A stretch of DNA of 64,000 nt from the NCBI RefSeq assembly GCF_020497125.1, contig NW_025422919.1, forward strand, positions 558,001 through 622,000, given 5' to 3'. This document shows positions 43,735-55,500 of this stretch, piece after piece. The notes beneath the pieces were generated by a model. It did not search any database, was not told the DNA's origin, and saw only the letters and a list, made by a program, of their open reading frames with translations. Made by a program: the position numbers and the translations under genes. How positions within the stretch are numbered: the stretch's first letter is position 1; each line of letters begins with the position of its first letter. The stretch is from Mauremys mutica. Taxonomy: Eukaryota > Chordata > Testudines > Geoemydidae.

Positions 43735-46700
43735 TCAGAGACCTTCGCCCTGGGGAACCAGAGAGGCAGGAAGTTAGTGACCAGGTATTTACCCAGCTCC
43801 TGGGTGCCCCCAAACCGGGTATTTACCCAGCTCCCTGGTGCCCCAAACCGGGTATTTACCCAGCTCCCCGGGTGCGCCCAAACTGGGTATTTACCCAGCT
43901 CCCCGGGCGTGCCCAAACCGGGTATTTACCCAGCTCCCCGGTGCCCCCAAACCGGGTATTTACCCAGCTCCCCCGGGCGCCCCCAAACCGGGTATTTACC
44001 CAGCTCCCCCGGGCGCCCCCAAACCGGGTATTTACCCAGCTCCCTGGTGCCCGAAACCGGGTATTTACCCAGCTCCCAGGCGCCCCAAACCGGGTATTTA
44101 CCCAGCTCCCCCCGGCGCCCCCAAAACCGGGTATTTACCCAGCTCCCCGGGCGTGCCCAAACCGGGTATTTACCCAGCTCCCGGGTGCCCCAAACCAGGT
44201 ATTTACCCAGCTCCCCCGGCGCCCCCAAACCGGGTATTTACCCAGCTCCCCGGGCGTGCCCAAACCGGGTATTTACCCAGCTCCCGGGTGCCCCAAACCA
44301 GGTATTTACCCAGCTCCCCCGGGCGCCCCCAAACCGGGTATTTACCCAGCTCCCAGGTGCCCCAAACCGGGTATTTACCCAGCTTGCCGGGTGCCCACAA
44401 ACCGGGTATTTACCCAGCTCCCCGGGTGCCCCAAACCGGGTATTTACCCAGCTCCCCGGGTGCCCCAAAACCGGGTATTTACCCAGCTCCCGGGTGCCCC
44501 AAAACCGGGTATTTACCCAGCTCCCGGGTGCCCCAAACCGGGTATTTACCCAGCTCCCCGGGCGCCCCCAAACCGGGTATTTACCCAGCTCCCCGGGCGC
44601 CCCCAAAACCGGGTATTTACCCAGGTCCCGGCGCCCTCAAACCGGGTATTTACCCCGGTCCCCAGGTGCCCCAAACCGGGTATTTACCCAGATCCCCGGG
44701 CGCCCCCATACCGGGTATTTACCCAGCTCCCTGGGCGCCCCCAAACTGGGTATTTACCCAGCTCCCCGGGCGCCCCCGAACCGGGTATTTACCCAGCTCC
44801 CCGGGCACCCCAAACCAGGTATTTACCCAGCTCCCCAGGCGCCCCAAACCGGGTATTTACCCAGCTCACCATGGCCCCAAACTGGGTATTTACGCAGCTC
44901 CCCATGGCCCCAAACCGGGTATTTACCCAGCTCCCGGGTGCCCCAAACCGGGTATTTATCCAGCTCCCCGGGCACCCCCATACCGGGTATTTACCCAGCT
45001 CCCCAGGCGCGCCCAAACCGGGTATTTACCCAGCTCCCCAGGCGCCCCCAAACCGGGTATTTACCCAGCTCCCGGGTGCCCCAAACCGGGTATTTATCCA
45101 GCTCCCCAGGCGCCCCCATACCGGGTATTTACCCAGCTCCCCAGGCGCCCCCAAACCGGGTATTTACCCAGCTCCCCGGGTGCCCCGGCCGGGTATTCCC
45201 CCGCCCGCGGCGTCTCTCACCTGGCGCTCGGCCGGCTTGCGGCAGTCCCCGCACACGGTGCCCAGCAGCCCGTTGACCACCTGCACGGCACACAGGGCCA
45301 GCTCCAGGGCCCCGAGCCCCAGGGTGACGGAGAACAGGACCACGTGCCACAGCACCGCCTGGGGCGGGGTCACGCAGAGCTCCCACAGCGTCCGGTTCGC
45401 CAGGTAGTTCTCGCTGCGGGGGATGCGGGGGAGCGTGATCCTGGGGGGCCAAGGTCAGGGAGGGGGACGGGGTGTGGAATCGGAATGGGGGGGCAGGGAG
45501 CCTGGGAGTTGGGGCGCTGTCTTTATGAGCCCCCCACGCCTGCCTCGGTTTCCCCAGGGGGTTTCTGTTGGCTTCGCCCGGGGGTGGGGTGGGAGCGAGG
45601 GAGGGGGCACTGTGTTGCCCTGGGGATTAATCTGTTGGTCTGTTTAAAATGTCGTTTTGATCAATTTAAGTGTGTAAGAGGCTTATAGATTTATAGATTT
45701 GCAATAGCTGAAATGCAAGATACCCCCAGGTCAGACATCCTGGGACGTTAGAGGTGACCTTTGGGACCCTTACTCAGGAAAGCAATAACAAGACGAAATA
45801 CCCACGCAGATGTCCGGAGACCTTTAACTGACCCAATAACAGCAAAGCGGGGAAATAGGGATTCTTGCCCACAAACCTACCAAGTACACCCCAAATGCGT
45901 ACCTACCTGTCACTCATACGCACACACCTGTTAGCCTAGGCGGCAGGTGGACCCTAACATTTCCGTGGGGGGAAGACGAAATTTGGGCATAGGAGGAAGG
46001 ATTTCCGAATAATGCTGTATAAAAGGTGAAACAAATCACCATGAGGCAGGCGATACACCCACCTATCTGTTCCTGTTTACTCCATCGCCTCCACCCCTAT
46101 CTACGCATCGATGCCACCCATCTACGAAGGCTGTTAACTACCGATAGGCCGTGGTATTATTTCTTTTCAAAGCTGGAAGTATAAAGGAATCTAGGTTCTG
46201 CTTTACCTTCTAAAACACCTAGTTTATGTAGGGTTAAAGCCAACTTCCTCTATCAGAAGCGTGATCACCACCGAAGTGCAGCCGCACGGAGTGAGTTTAT
46301 AACAGTGTATTATCATCAGTCTCGCTCTTAAAGAACCGTGAGATTTTGTAACTTGGTAATCTCGAACTGGTTTAACATTTCTACATTTACTTATTGTTTC
46401 ATGGATTTTAATAAAAGGTCTTGATGACTATTTCTGGCTCAGTGTGAGTTCCTGTCATAGACCCCGGAGCTCCTTTTATAAACTCTGTGAAGCCTGATTC
46501 AGGACGAACTTTAACTTCTGATCATACACATTGGCGAGCCATACCCACATTGTTAATATCTATTCATTATTATTAATATTACTAATTAATTAGAAAATTA
46601 ATGATCAAATAAAATTAAATTAAGTGGATAAATTCCACCGACCCCACTAACCCACCCCAAATCAGGCTACAACTGCCGGGGCAGGGGAAAGGTTGGGGAC

Positions 46701-48893
46701 ATTGCGGGGGGGCAGGCCTGGGTCCACGGGGCGGGGGACCCGGTTCGAGGAGGGGGGCTGGATTTCTGAGAGCTGTGGAAGGGGGAGGATTCAGATGGAG
46801 GTTGGGGGGGCTAGGGCTGTGGGGGGGCTGGGCGGGTCAGGGTTGGGGTTGGGGGGGCTAGGGCTCTTGGGGGTCAGGCTGGGGGGCTCCCAGCTCCCGG
46901 GGCTCCCCAGGGGTTATTATGGGATGGGGCAGGGCCCCCGCCCCCTTACCTGATGTCCTGGAAGGGCGACCCCCATTTCCCCTCAGCATCCTGGCAGACG
47001 GGCCCCTTGGCCAGGCCGGTGGCGGACACGACCAGGCAGTAAAACCCCCCCAGGACGCCCCATAGCGAGCAGAACACGGAGTGCAGCATCTGTGCGGGGA
47101 AACGGGGGGGGGTGAGAGCAGGGAGCGGCCCCCCCGCCCCCCAATTCCCCCCCTCCCTACAGCCTCCCCCACCTCGTCCCCCACCTGCCCACCCGCCCCA
47201 GAAAGGAGGGTTCGGGGCGGGGAGGGGGGGTCCGTACCCGGCACCGGTTCCCGCAGCATCCGACTCCGCAGCAGCCCTTCCCCCCGGCGCGGATGGCCGA
47301 GAGCCCGGGGCAGAGAACCTGAAATGGGGGGGGGGGAGGGACACACACACATGTCAAAAGCGGCAGCTCATAACCCCACCCCGCCCAGCAATCAGTCCCA
47401 CGGGCCCGTCCAGTGTCGGGCAGTTCCCCAGGCCCCTCCCGGGTGGCTGCGTCACTGGTATCGGCCACCTGGCCGATAAGGCCCCGTTATCAGCCTCCGG
47501 ATATCGGCCGCGCCAGGGCAAAGGGCAAACGGGGTGCGCTCGAAGGAAAAAGGAAGCTAGCAGTGGGGGGGGGGAGCGCTGGCGTGGGGTCCTCCCCCTG
47601 CCCAGAGTAGGGACCGCCCCCTCCCCAGCACACACAGCCCCCCCCCATGAGACCCCCCCCAGTCAATACGATTCCCCGGGGTCTGGCTCGGTGGGACACA
47701 CGGGGTCGAGCGTGCGGAGGGCTGGGGGCTGGAGACTCGTGGGCCGACCCTGAAGGGAGAACGGGACCGATCCAGCCTGGCACGCTGCAGGGTTCCTCCG
47801 AGGGGCCGGGCCGTAGTGCCGAGCCCGTGGATCCGGGACACCCCGTCAGCCGGGGTGTCGTTACCGGCGACAAGGACTTGCCCGACGGGTACGTGTCTGG
47901 CCGGCGACCAAGAGAACGGCGGTCGCTGGACGGAGCCACGGACCCCGGGGTGGCCGTGCCCAGGAAGGGGCAGGTCGGGACGCTGTTGGTGGCAGAAGTG
48001 GGATACAGACCCGCCGCGGAAACCAGCCTAAGCAACGTTTCCACGCAAGGCCTCGGGGTGGGGATGTCTTTGGGTCCTCATCCAATGCCGTACCCCCGTC
48101 ACCGATTCAAAGGGTCTGTGCCACGCCCCGGCCTTTACCCAGTGTCCCGGGAGCAACACCGTGAGCGTGCCGGACCCCCCAGCACCTCATGCCTTCGCCC
48201 GCCAGCTGGGGGCTGTCGCTTGGCCAATGTGGGGCGGGCGAAGGAGTCAAGGTTCAGTCCTCGAAGCTCCCACCGGAGCTTTTCCACGTCTCCCCGGGAG
48301 GGAATTCAATGAGCCTGTCTCTCCCCTGCGGGTCGCACCTCCGTGTCCTACTGAGCCCTGCGGCACACAGGGCCGCCGAACGATGCGTACCCCGGAGCAA
48401 CCCCCAGTGATCACCGCATCTCCCCTTGCACCCCACGCCGGCAGCACCCGGGGGAGGGGGGCAGAGAGACCGGGTCGGGGGGACATGTGCAGGGATGAGG
48501 GCCAGGCAGACAAACAGGTGGGAACATGGCATGCGGGGAGGGACAGCCAGACGGGGGATGCAGCTTGGAGGGACGGGCAGATGGGGGGACGCGGGACAGA
48601 CGCGGGACAGACAGGAAGCCCTGGGATGGGCGGGAGCCGGGTGGGACAGGAGGACGGACACGCCGAAGCTGAGGCCCGGGACGGGGGGGGTCCCCTCTCC
48701 CCCCCCGCGCCGCCCCACTCACCATGAGCCCCCCGCCGGCCAGGCCGCCCATCAGCCAGACCTGCAGGGCGAGGTGCTCGGTCCAGCCCCTCTCCCCGTT
48801 GGGGAACATCAGCAGGACGTTGGCCACGATGCAGCCCAGCGCCATGGGCACCAGCGCCAGCCCCACCAGCCGCGAGCAGCGCCCCGTGCACAT
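43735..48893 (-). CDS. TM4SF5: TM4SF5, L6-family four-transmembrane protein (5 exons, 208 aa)
   Basis: Exons on the - strand: 48,893-48,723, 47,318-47,238, 47,089-46,950, 45,440-45,221 and 43,749-43,735; all have GT-AG borders and join in frame to 208 residues. The start [14 protein letters not shown], the LQVWLMGG segment, the double motif [12 protein letters not shown] and the end [13 protein letters not shown] are hallmarks of the L6 family and closest to TM4SF5. Four hydrophobic segments lie at about 10-30, 45-65, 88-111 and 160-183; the large outer loop holds a glycosylation site N-R-T at 146-148. The last exon codes only for GEGL. In mammals TM4SF5 acts at the plasma membrane of liver and gut cells in adhesion signalling. 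The order VMO1-TM4SF5-ZMYND15 with VMO1 convergent to TM4SF5 supports orthology. Intron 4 is filled by a minisatellite and intron 3 holds an LTR-like insertion; intron 1 (47,319-48,722) shows nothing else. Confidence 0.93.
43775..45190. repeat. About 30-38-bp minisatellite in TM4SF5 intron 4 with GGGTATTTACCC core
   Basis: About 40 units of CCAAACCGGGTATTTACCCA + GCTCCCCGGGCGCCCC with small length changes. The core GGGTA-TT-TACCC is an inverted repeat, and its complement GTAAATA fits the forkhead consensus. A 4-unit relative lies at 17,805-17,945. Confidence 0.97.
45670..46535 (+). mobile_element. LTR-like insertion in TM4SF5 intron 3
   Basis: An AT-richer block in GC-rich surroundings with TATAAAA at 46,018-46,024 and AATAAA at 46,410-46,415, then text ending GATCATACACA near 46,535. 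This is the order of promoter and poly(A) signal expected in an LTR on the + strand. The start near TGTGTAAGAGG (about 45,670) is approximate. I do not see a convincing primer-binding site or coding remains behind it. Confidence 0.5.
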
Positions 48894-48939
48894 GGCTCGG
48901 GGAGGGGAGGCGCCTCTCTGTGCCCGGAGCCGGGGGGAG

Positions 48940-49210
48940 ATCGGGGCAGCCGCTGCCCGGAGCCGGAGGAGTTGCGGGGGGCGACGCTCAGAGCCAGAGG
49001 ATTTGGGGCACCTGATGCCTGGAGCCGGAGGATTTGGGGCACCTGATGCCTGGAGCCGGAGGATTTGGGGGGGGGCTGCTGCCCAGAGCTGGAGGATTTG
49101 GGGCGCCTGGAGCCGGAGGATTTGAAGGGGCCGCTGCCCGGTGCCGGAGGATTTGGGGCGCCCGGAGCTGGAGGATTTGGGGGGGCCGCTGCCCGGAGCC
49201 GGAGGTTTCC
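48940..49210. repeat. Short minisatellite upstream of TM4SF5
   Basis: Seven to eight irregular units of GGAGCCGGAGGATTTGGGG-type sequence directly in front of the TM4SF5 start codon, so it falls in the 5' UTR or promoter. Confidence 0.85.
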
Positions 49211-49500
49211 CAGCCGCGTCTCCCTGGCCCGGGCTGTTTGCTCTGCGATAAGCCGGGCAAAGGGCTGGTGCGGATGAGACGTCACCGCCCCCCCCCGGTG
49301 CCAGGGGGAGAGTCGTGGCTCAGCCTTGAAGGGGGGGGGGAGCCGGTGCCTGGCCCGGCAGGGGCGGGAGGTGGGGTGACATCAGTGCCGGGGGGGGGGG
49401 AGGATGTGGGGGGGGGCAGGTCCGGCTCATCCCCAGGGCTGGGAGGGGGGGACCCCGAGTGGAACAGTAACGAGGCGCAGGCTCCATTAGCCAGGGTGGG

Positions 49501-49506
49501 TTTATT
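49501..49506 (-). terminator. Polyadenylation signal of ZMYND15
   Basis: AATAAA on the - strand (CTAATAAACCC), 36 bp after the TGA stop at 49,542-49,544, giving a very short 3' UTR. Confidence 0.8.
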
Positions 49507-49541
49507 AGCCCCCCCCCTCCCCGAGCCGTCCCCCCATCCCC

Positions 49542-52500
49542 TCATTTGCGCCGGCGGCCGCTGCGATTCTGCCGCTTCTCCTTCCGGCGGGCGCGGCCCG
49601 GGCCCGGCTCCGGCCCCTGGCGAGCAGGGGTGGGGGCGGGGGGTGGGGCCGGCCCCGGGGGCTGCCGCGCCCCCCCTGCCCCCCCCTTGTACAGCAGGTG
49701 GAAGATGAAGGCGTTGGAGTACCTGGGGGGAGGGGAGGATATAGGGGTCAGAGGTCACAGCAATGGTGGGCAACGGGGGTCAGGGGTCACGGTTGAGGGG
49801 TCAAATAGAGTGGTGAGGGTCAATAGGTCAGAGGTCATGTTAACGGGGTTAAAGGTCATGGACAAGGGCAGAGGTCACAGGTCATTGCAATGGGCACAGT
49901 GATGTCGGGGTCAGAGGTCACAACAAGGGGCGACAATGTCCCGGGGTCGGAGGTCACACAGGTGGCAGATGACCCGGGTCAAAGGACATTCTGGCAAGGC
50001 CAAGGGAAGGGTCACTGGTGTTGGGGGAGGGGGGGGTCAGAGGTCATTTCAATGAGAACACGGGGTCAGAGGTCATTCTAACGCATCACGGCCACACTAC
50101 TGGGGTCAGAGGTAATTCAGATTCGGAATGAAGCATGGGTCAAAGGTCAACTGATGAGACAGCCCAGGGGTCAGAGTTCAGCTGAACGGGGATAATGTTG
50201 GAGGGGGGTCAGAGGTCACATCAACAAGGGGGGGGTCAGAGGTCACTTGTAACGCACAAGGGGTCATAGCGCCACCGGGTCAGAGATCAGGTTAAAGGGA
50301 CTAATGTGTGAGGGAGGTCAGAGGTCACGTCAAGTATGGGGGTCAGAGGTCACCTTACGGCAACCACTGGGGTCAGAGGTCATTTTACCGCCTGCCCCCC
50401 TCCCCCGCGATGCCCGGCGGCCCCCCGGCACCCACCAGGGCATGGCGTTGTCGACGCCGGCCTGGCGGAAGGGCGAGCGGAAGGGGTTGACGTGGGCCGG
50501 GCCGGTGCTGCCCCCTGTCGCCATGGAGACCGTGGCCTCGTCCACCGCGCAGCTGTACTCGCTGCACTCCGTGAAGTAGGCCGGGACCCGCAGCGCCTGC
50601 GGGGGAGACGGAGACATGGGGACCCAGGCGTCCGGGGCCTGAGGTGCCAGGGAGGGGAGCCAGGCATCCGGGGCCAGAGGTGCCAGGGACCCAGGTGTCC
50701 GGGGACAAAGCCGCCAGGGACCCAGGCGTCCGGGGACAAAGCCGCCAGGGACCCAGGCGTCTGGGGCCGGAGCTGCCGGGGAGAGGAGCCAGGCGTCCGG
50801 GGCCGGAGCCGCCAGGGAGGGGAGCCAGGCATCTGGGGCCAGAGGCGCTAGGGACCCAGGCATCTGGGGCCAGAGTTTGGGTGTACAGCAAGAAGAGAGG
50901 AGTTTGGGGTGCAGCAGGAGGGGGTGAGCAGGGGGAGCGAACTGGGGTGAGGGGAGTTTGGGGGTTCAGAGGCAGGGGCTGCCAGCGAGATGAATTTGGG
51001 GGTTCAGAGGCAGGGGCTGCCGGCGAGACGAGTTTGGGGGTTCAGAGGCGGGTGCTGCGGGGGGAGGGGAGTTTGGGGGTTCAGAGGCGGGTGCTGTGGG
51101 GCGAGGGGAGGCTGGGGGTTCAGAGGCAGGGGCTGCCGGAGAGGGGAGTTTGGGGGTTCAGAGGCGGGTGCTGTGGGGCGAGAGGAGTTTGGGGGTTCAG
51201 AGGCAGGGGCTGCCGGCGAGAGGAGTTTGGGGGTTCAGAGGCAGGGGCAGCGGGCGAGAGGAGTTTGGGGGTTCAGAGGCAGGTGCTGCCGGCGAGGGGA
51301 GGTTGGGGGTTCAGAGGCAGGGGCTGCGGGCGAGGGGAGTTTGGGGGTTCAGAGGCAGGTGCTGCCGGCGAGGGGAGGTTGGGGGTTCAGAGGCAGGGGC
51401 TGCGGGCGAGGGGAGTTTGGGGGTTCAGAGGCAGGGGCTGCGGGCGAGGGGAGGTTGGGGGTTCAGAGGCAGGTGCTGCTGGTGAGAGGAGTTTGGGGGT
51501 TCAGAGGTGGGTGCTGTGGGCGAGGGGAGTTTGGGGGTTCAGAGGCAGGTGCTGCCGGTGAGAGGAATTTGGGGGTTCAGAGGCAGGGGCTGCGGGCGAG
51601 GGGAGTTTGGGGGTTCAGAGGCAGGGGCTGCGGGCGAGGGGAGGTTGGGGGTTCAGAGGCGGTTGCTGCGGGGCGAGAGGAGTTTGGGGGTTCAGAGGCG
51701 GGTGCTGTGGGGCGAGGGGAGTTTGGGGGTTCAGAGGTTGGTGCTGCGGGCGAGGGGAGGTTGGGGGTTCAGAGGCGGTTGCTGCGGGGCGAGAGGAGTT
51801 TGGGGGTTCAGAGGCGGGTGCTGTGGGGCGAGGGGAGTTTGGGGGTTCAGAGGTTGGTGCTGCGGGCGAGGGAAGTTTGGGGGTTCAGAGGCGGGCGCCG
51901 GGGGCGAGGGGAGTTTGGGGGTTCAGAGGCGGGTGCTGCGGGCGAGGGGAGCTTGGGGGTTCAGAGGCGGGTGCTGCCGGTGAGAGGAATTTGGGGGTTC
52001 AGAGGTGGGTGCTGCGGGCGAGGGGAGGTTGGGGGGGACCGGGGTTCGGGGGGACCCACCTGCAGGCGGGGCAGGGCGCTGAGCCAGGTGTCCTTCAGTG
52101 CGAAGCCAGAATTGAACCCTGAGAAATAACGGGGGGGTGGGGGTGGGAGGGGCTCAGGGGTCTGCCGCAAATGGGGAGACCCCCCCGGGGAACCCCCCCT
52201 CCTCCCTCAGGGAACCCCTCCCCTCACAGTCAGCCCTCCTCCGCCCCAGCCTGCCCCACCCCCACGCATTGGGGTTCCCCACGTGTCCCCCCACTTAGAG
52301 AGCTCCCTCTCCCCTCCCTGCCACAGCCCCCCCAGGGCCCCCCCAGCTTGGGCCCCTCCCCCCCGGCAGCCCCCCAAGTCCCCCCTCCCTGGCCAGGGCC
52401 GCTCCCACCCAACAGCCCCCCAAGTCCCCCCTCCCTGGCCAGGGCCGCTCCCACCAAGCAGCCCCCCAAGTCCCCCCTCCCTGGCCAGGGCCGCTCCTCC

Positions 52501-55500
52501 CCAGCAGCCCCCCAGGGTCCCCCCTCCCTGCCCTGGTCTCCCCCCCCCCCGCAGCCAGGACCCCCCCGGGGCGACTCACCGATGACCAGGTCGGGTTTGG
52601 GGCCCGGCAGCAGGGGGGGGGGCTGGGCACAGAATTTCAGCTGCAGCCCCCCCCGCCCCCCCTTGGCCTTGGGGGCCGGGCCCGGCCAGACGCGCACCCC
52701 CTGCGCCTCCTGGGGGGGGGGAGAGACGGGGGGGATCAGCCATGGGGGGGGTGAGGCCCAGGGCTCCCCCTCCCCCCACCCGCATGGCCCCCCCCTCACC
52801 GTTCTCTGCAGCAGGACCTGCTGCCCGTCGGCCTCGGGGGGCAACACGCCCCCCACGAACAGCAGCTCCAGCGACACGTGGGGCAGCAGCACCGACAGCT
52901 CCTGGGGGGCCGAAGGGTCGGGGGTCACGGCCAGGGCCTGCTCTGAACCTGCCCCCCGGGGGGGGGTCTGCCACTGCCCCCCCATGTGCACGGGGAGCCC
53001 CACATAGTCCCACGGCGTCCCCCATAACCCACCAGAGCCCAGCCCTGCCCCACGGCGCCCCCTGCCCCCACCACACCCACCAGAGCCCAGTCCTGCCCCA
53101 CGGCGCCCCCTGCCCCCCTACACCCACCAGAGCCCAGCCCTGCCCCACGGCGCCCCCTGTCCCCCTACACCCACCAGAGCCCAGCCCTGCCCCACGGCGC
53201 CCCCTGTCCCCCTACACCCACCAGAGCCCAGCCCTGCCCCACGGCGCCCCCTGTCCCCCTACACCCACCAGAGCCCAGCCCTGCCCCACGGTGCCCCCTG
53301 CCCCCCCTACACCCACCAGAGCCCAGCCCTGCCCCACGCCCTGCCCTGCCCCCCCATAACCACCAGAGCCCAACCCTGCCCCACGGCGTCCCCTGCCCCC
53401 CCTACACCCACCAGAGCCCAGCCCTGCCCCACGGCGCCCCCTGCCCCCCCTACACCCACCAGAGCCCAGCCCTGCCCCACCGCCCCCCCCTGCCCCCCAA
53501 CACCCACCAGAGCCCAGCCCTGCCCCACAGCGCCCCCTGCCCCCCCTACACCCACCAGAGCCCAGCCCTGCCCCATGCCCCGCCCTGCCCCCCCAGAACC
53601 ACCAGAGCCCATCCCTGCCCCACGGCGTCCCCTGCCCCCCCTACACCCACCAGAGCCCAGCCCTGCCCCACGGCGCCCCCTACACCCACCAGAGCCCAGC
53701 CCTGCCCCACGGCGCCCCCTGCCCCCCTACACCCACCAGAGCCCAGCCCTGCCCCACGGCGCCCCCTGTCCCCCTACACCCACCAGAGCCCAGCCCTGCC
53801 CCACGGCGCCCCCTGCCCCCCTACACCCACCAGATCCCAGCCCTGCCCCACGGCGCCCCCTGTCCCCCTACACCCACCAGAGCCCAGCCCTGCCCCACGG
53901 CGCCCCCTGCCCCCCTACACCCACCAGAGCCCAGCCCTGCCCCACGGCGCCCCCTGTCTCCCTACACCCACCAGAGCCCAGCCCTGCCCCATGGCGCCCC
54001 CTGCCCCCCCACACCCACCAGAGCCCAGCCCTGCCCCACGGCGCCCCCTGTCCCCCTACACCCACCAGAGCCCAGCCCTGCCCCACGGCGCCCCCTGCCC
54101 CCCCACACCCCCCAGAGCCCCGCCCTGCCCCCCGGCGCCCCCTGTCACCCGACATCCACCAGAGCCCAGCCCTGCCCCACGGCGCCCCCTGCCCCCCCAC
54201 ACCCACCAGAGCCCAGCCCTGCCCCACGGCGCCCCCTGTCCCCCTACATCCACCAGAGCCCAGCCCTGCCCCACGGCGCCCCCTGCCCCCCCACACCCAC
54301 CAGAGCCCAGCCCTGCCCCCCCGCGGCCCCTTCCCCCCCTACACCCACCAGAGCCCAGCCCTGCCCCACGGCGCCCCCAGCCCCCCTACACCCACCAGAG
54401 CCCAGCCCTGCCCCACGGCGCCCCCAGCGCACCCAGAAGAGGGGGGCCATGTCCGACTCCTTCCCCGTCTCCACGATGTGAATCCGCAGCGACTGTTTGT
54501 TCAGGATGTTCAGCTCCGGGACTGGGGGGGGCAGAGGAATGGGGGGGTCAGAAGGGGGCAGGGGACCCCCCAGTTCCCAGACCCCCCCCCAGGACTGGGG
54601 CTCCCCACCCCCGCCCAGACGCTGAGCCCAGCTGCCCAGCCCCCCCTCCCCCGCGGAGGGGCCCCACCCCGCCCCCCCGGGGCCCCCACTCACAGTGCCG
54701 GGGGGCCAGCTGGGTGACGATGTAATAGACGCTCAGGGGGTAGCTGAGCAGCACGGCCAGGGGGGAGCCCAGCGGCAGCCCCCGCCACGCGTAGTACTCC
54801 TGCCACGAGCCTGGGGGGACACAGGGGTCAGCCCCCCGGCAGCTGGGGCCGGCCCCGCCCCCCGTCACTGGCTCCTCCCCCTCCCCCCGGCTGGGACAGG
54901 CCCCTCCCCCAGGCTGGGACTGGCTCCTCCCCCCAGCTGGGACTGGCTCCTCCCTCCGTCACTGGCTCCTCCCCCCAGCTGGGACTGGCCCCTCCCTCCG
55001 TCACTGGCTCCTCCCCCCAGCTGGGACTGGCTCCTCCCTCCGTCACTGGCCCCTCCCCCCAGCTGGGACTGGCCCCTCCCTCCGTCACTGGCTCCTCCCT
55101 CCGTCACTGGCCCCTCCCCCCAGCTGGGACTGGCTCCTCCCTCCGTCACTGGCCCCTCCCCCCAGCTGGGACTGGCCCCTCCCCCCAGCTGCCGCTGGCT
55201 CCTCCCCCCAGCTGGGACTGGCTTCTCCCCCCAGCTGGGACTGGCTCCTCCCTCCTTCACTGGCTCCTCCCCCAGCTGGGACTGGCCCCTCCCTCCGTCA
55301 CTGGCTCCTCCCCCTCCCCCCAGCTGGGACTGGCCCCTCCCCCCAGCTGGGACTGGCCCCTCCCTCCGTCACTGGCTCCTCCCCCTCCCCCCAGCTGGGA
55401 CTGGCTCCGCCCCCCAGCTGTCGCTGGCCCCTCCCTCCAGCTGGGACTGGCCCCTCCCCCCCAGCTGTCGCTGGCCCCTCCCTCTGGCTGGGACTGGCTC

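Noticed and set aside
42639..45688. Frames up to 922 codons across the 85-bp and TM4SF5 intron arrays
   Set aside because: They run through two unrelated minisatellites and the antisense of TM4SF5 exons 4 and 5.
46535..46560. Primer-binding site directly after the LTR-like block
   Set aside because: TTGGCGAGCC resembles the start of one, but the following bases do not fit a tRNA 3' end I know, and no coding remains follow.
50644..52129. Gly/Arg-rich + strand frames up to 379 codons
   Set aside because: 39-bp intron minisatellite antisense to ZMYND15; the period is a multiple of 3.
53575..54725. Pro-rich collagen-like frame
   Set aside because: 47-bp array in a ZMYND15 intron; frames change from unit to unit and there is no signal peptide or true Gly-X-Y pattern.
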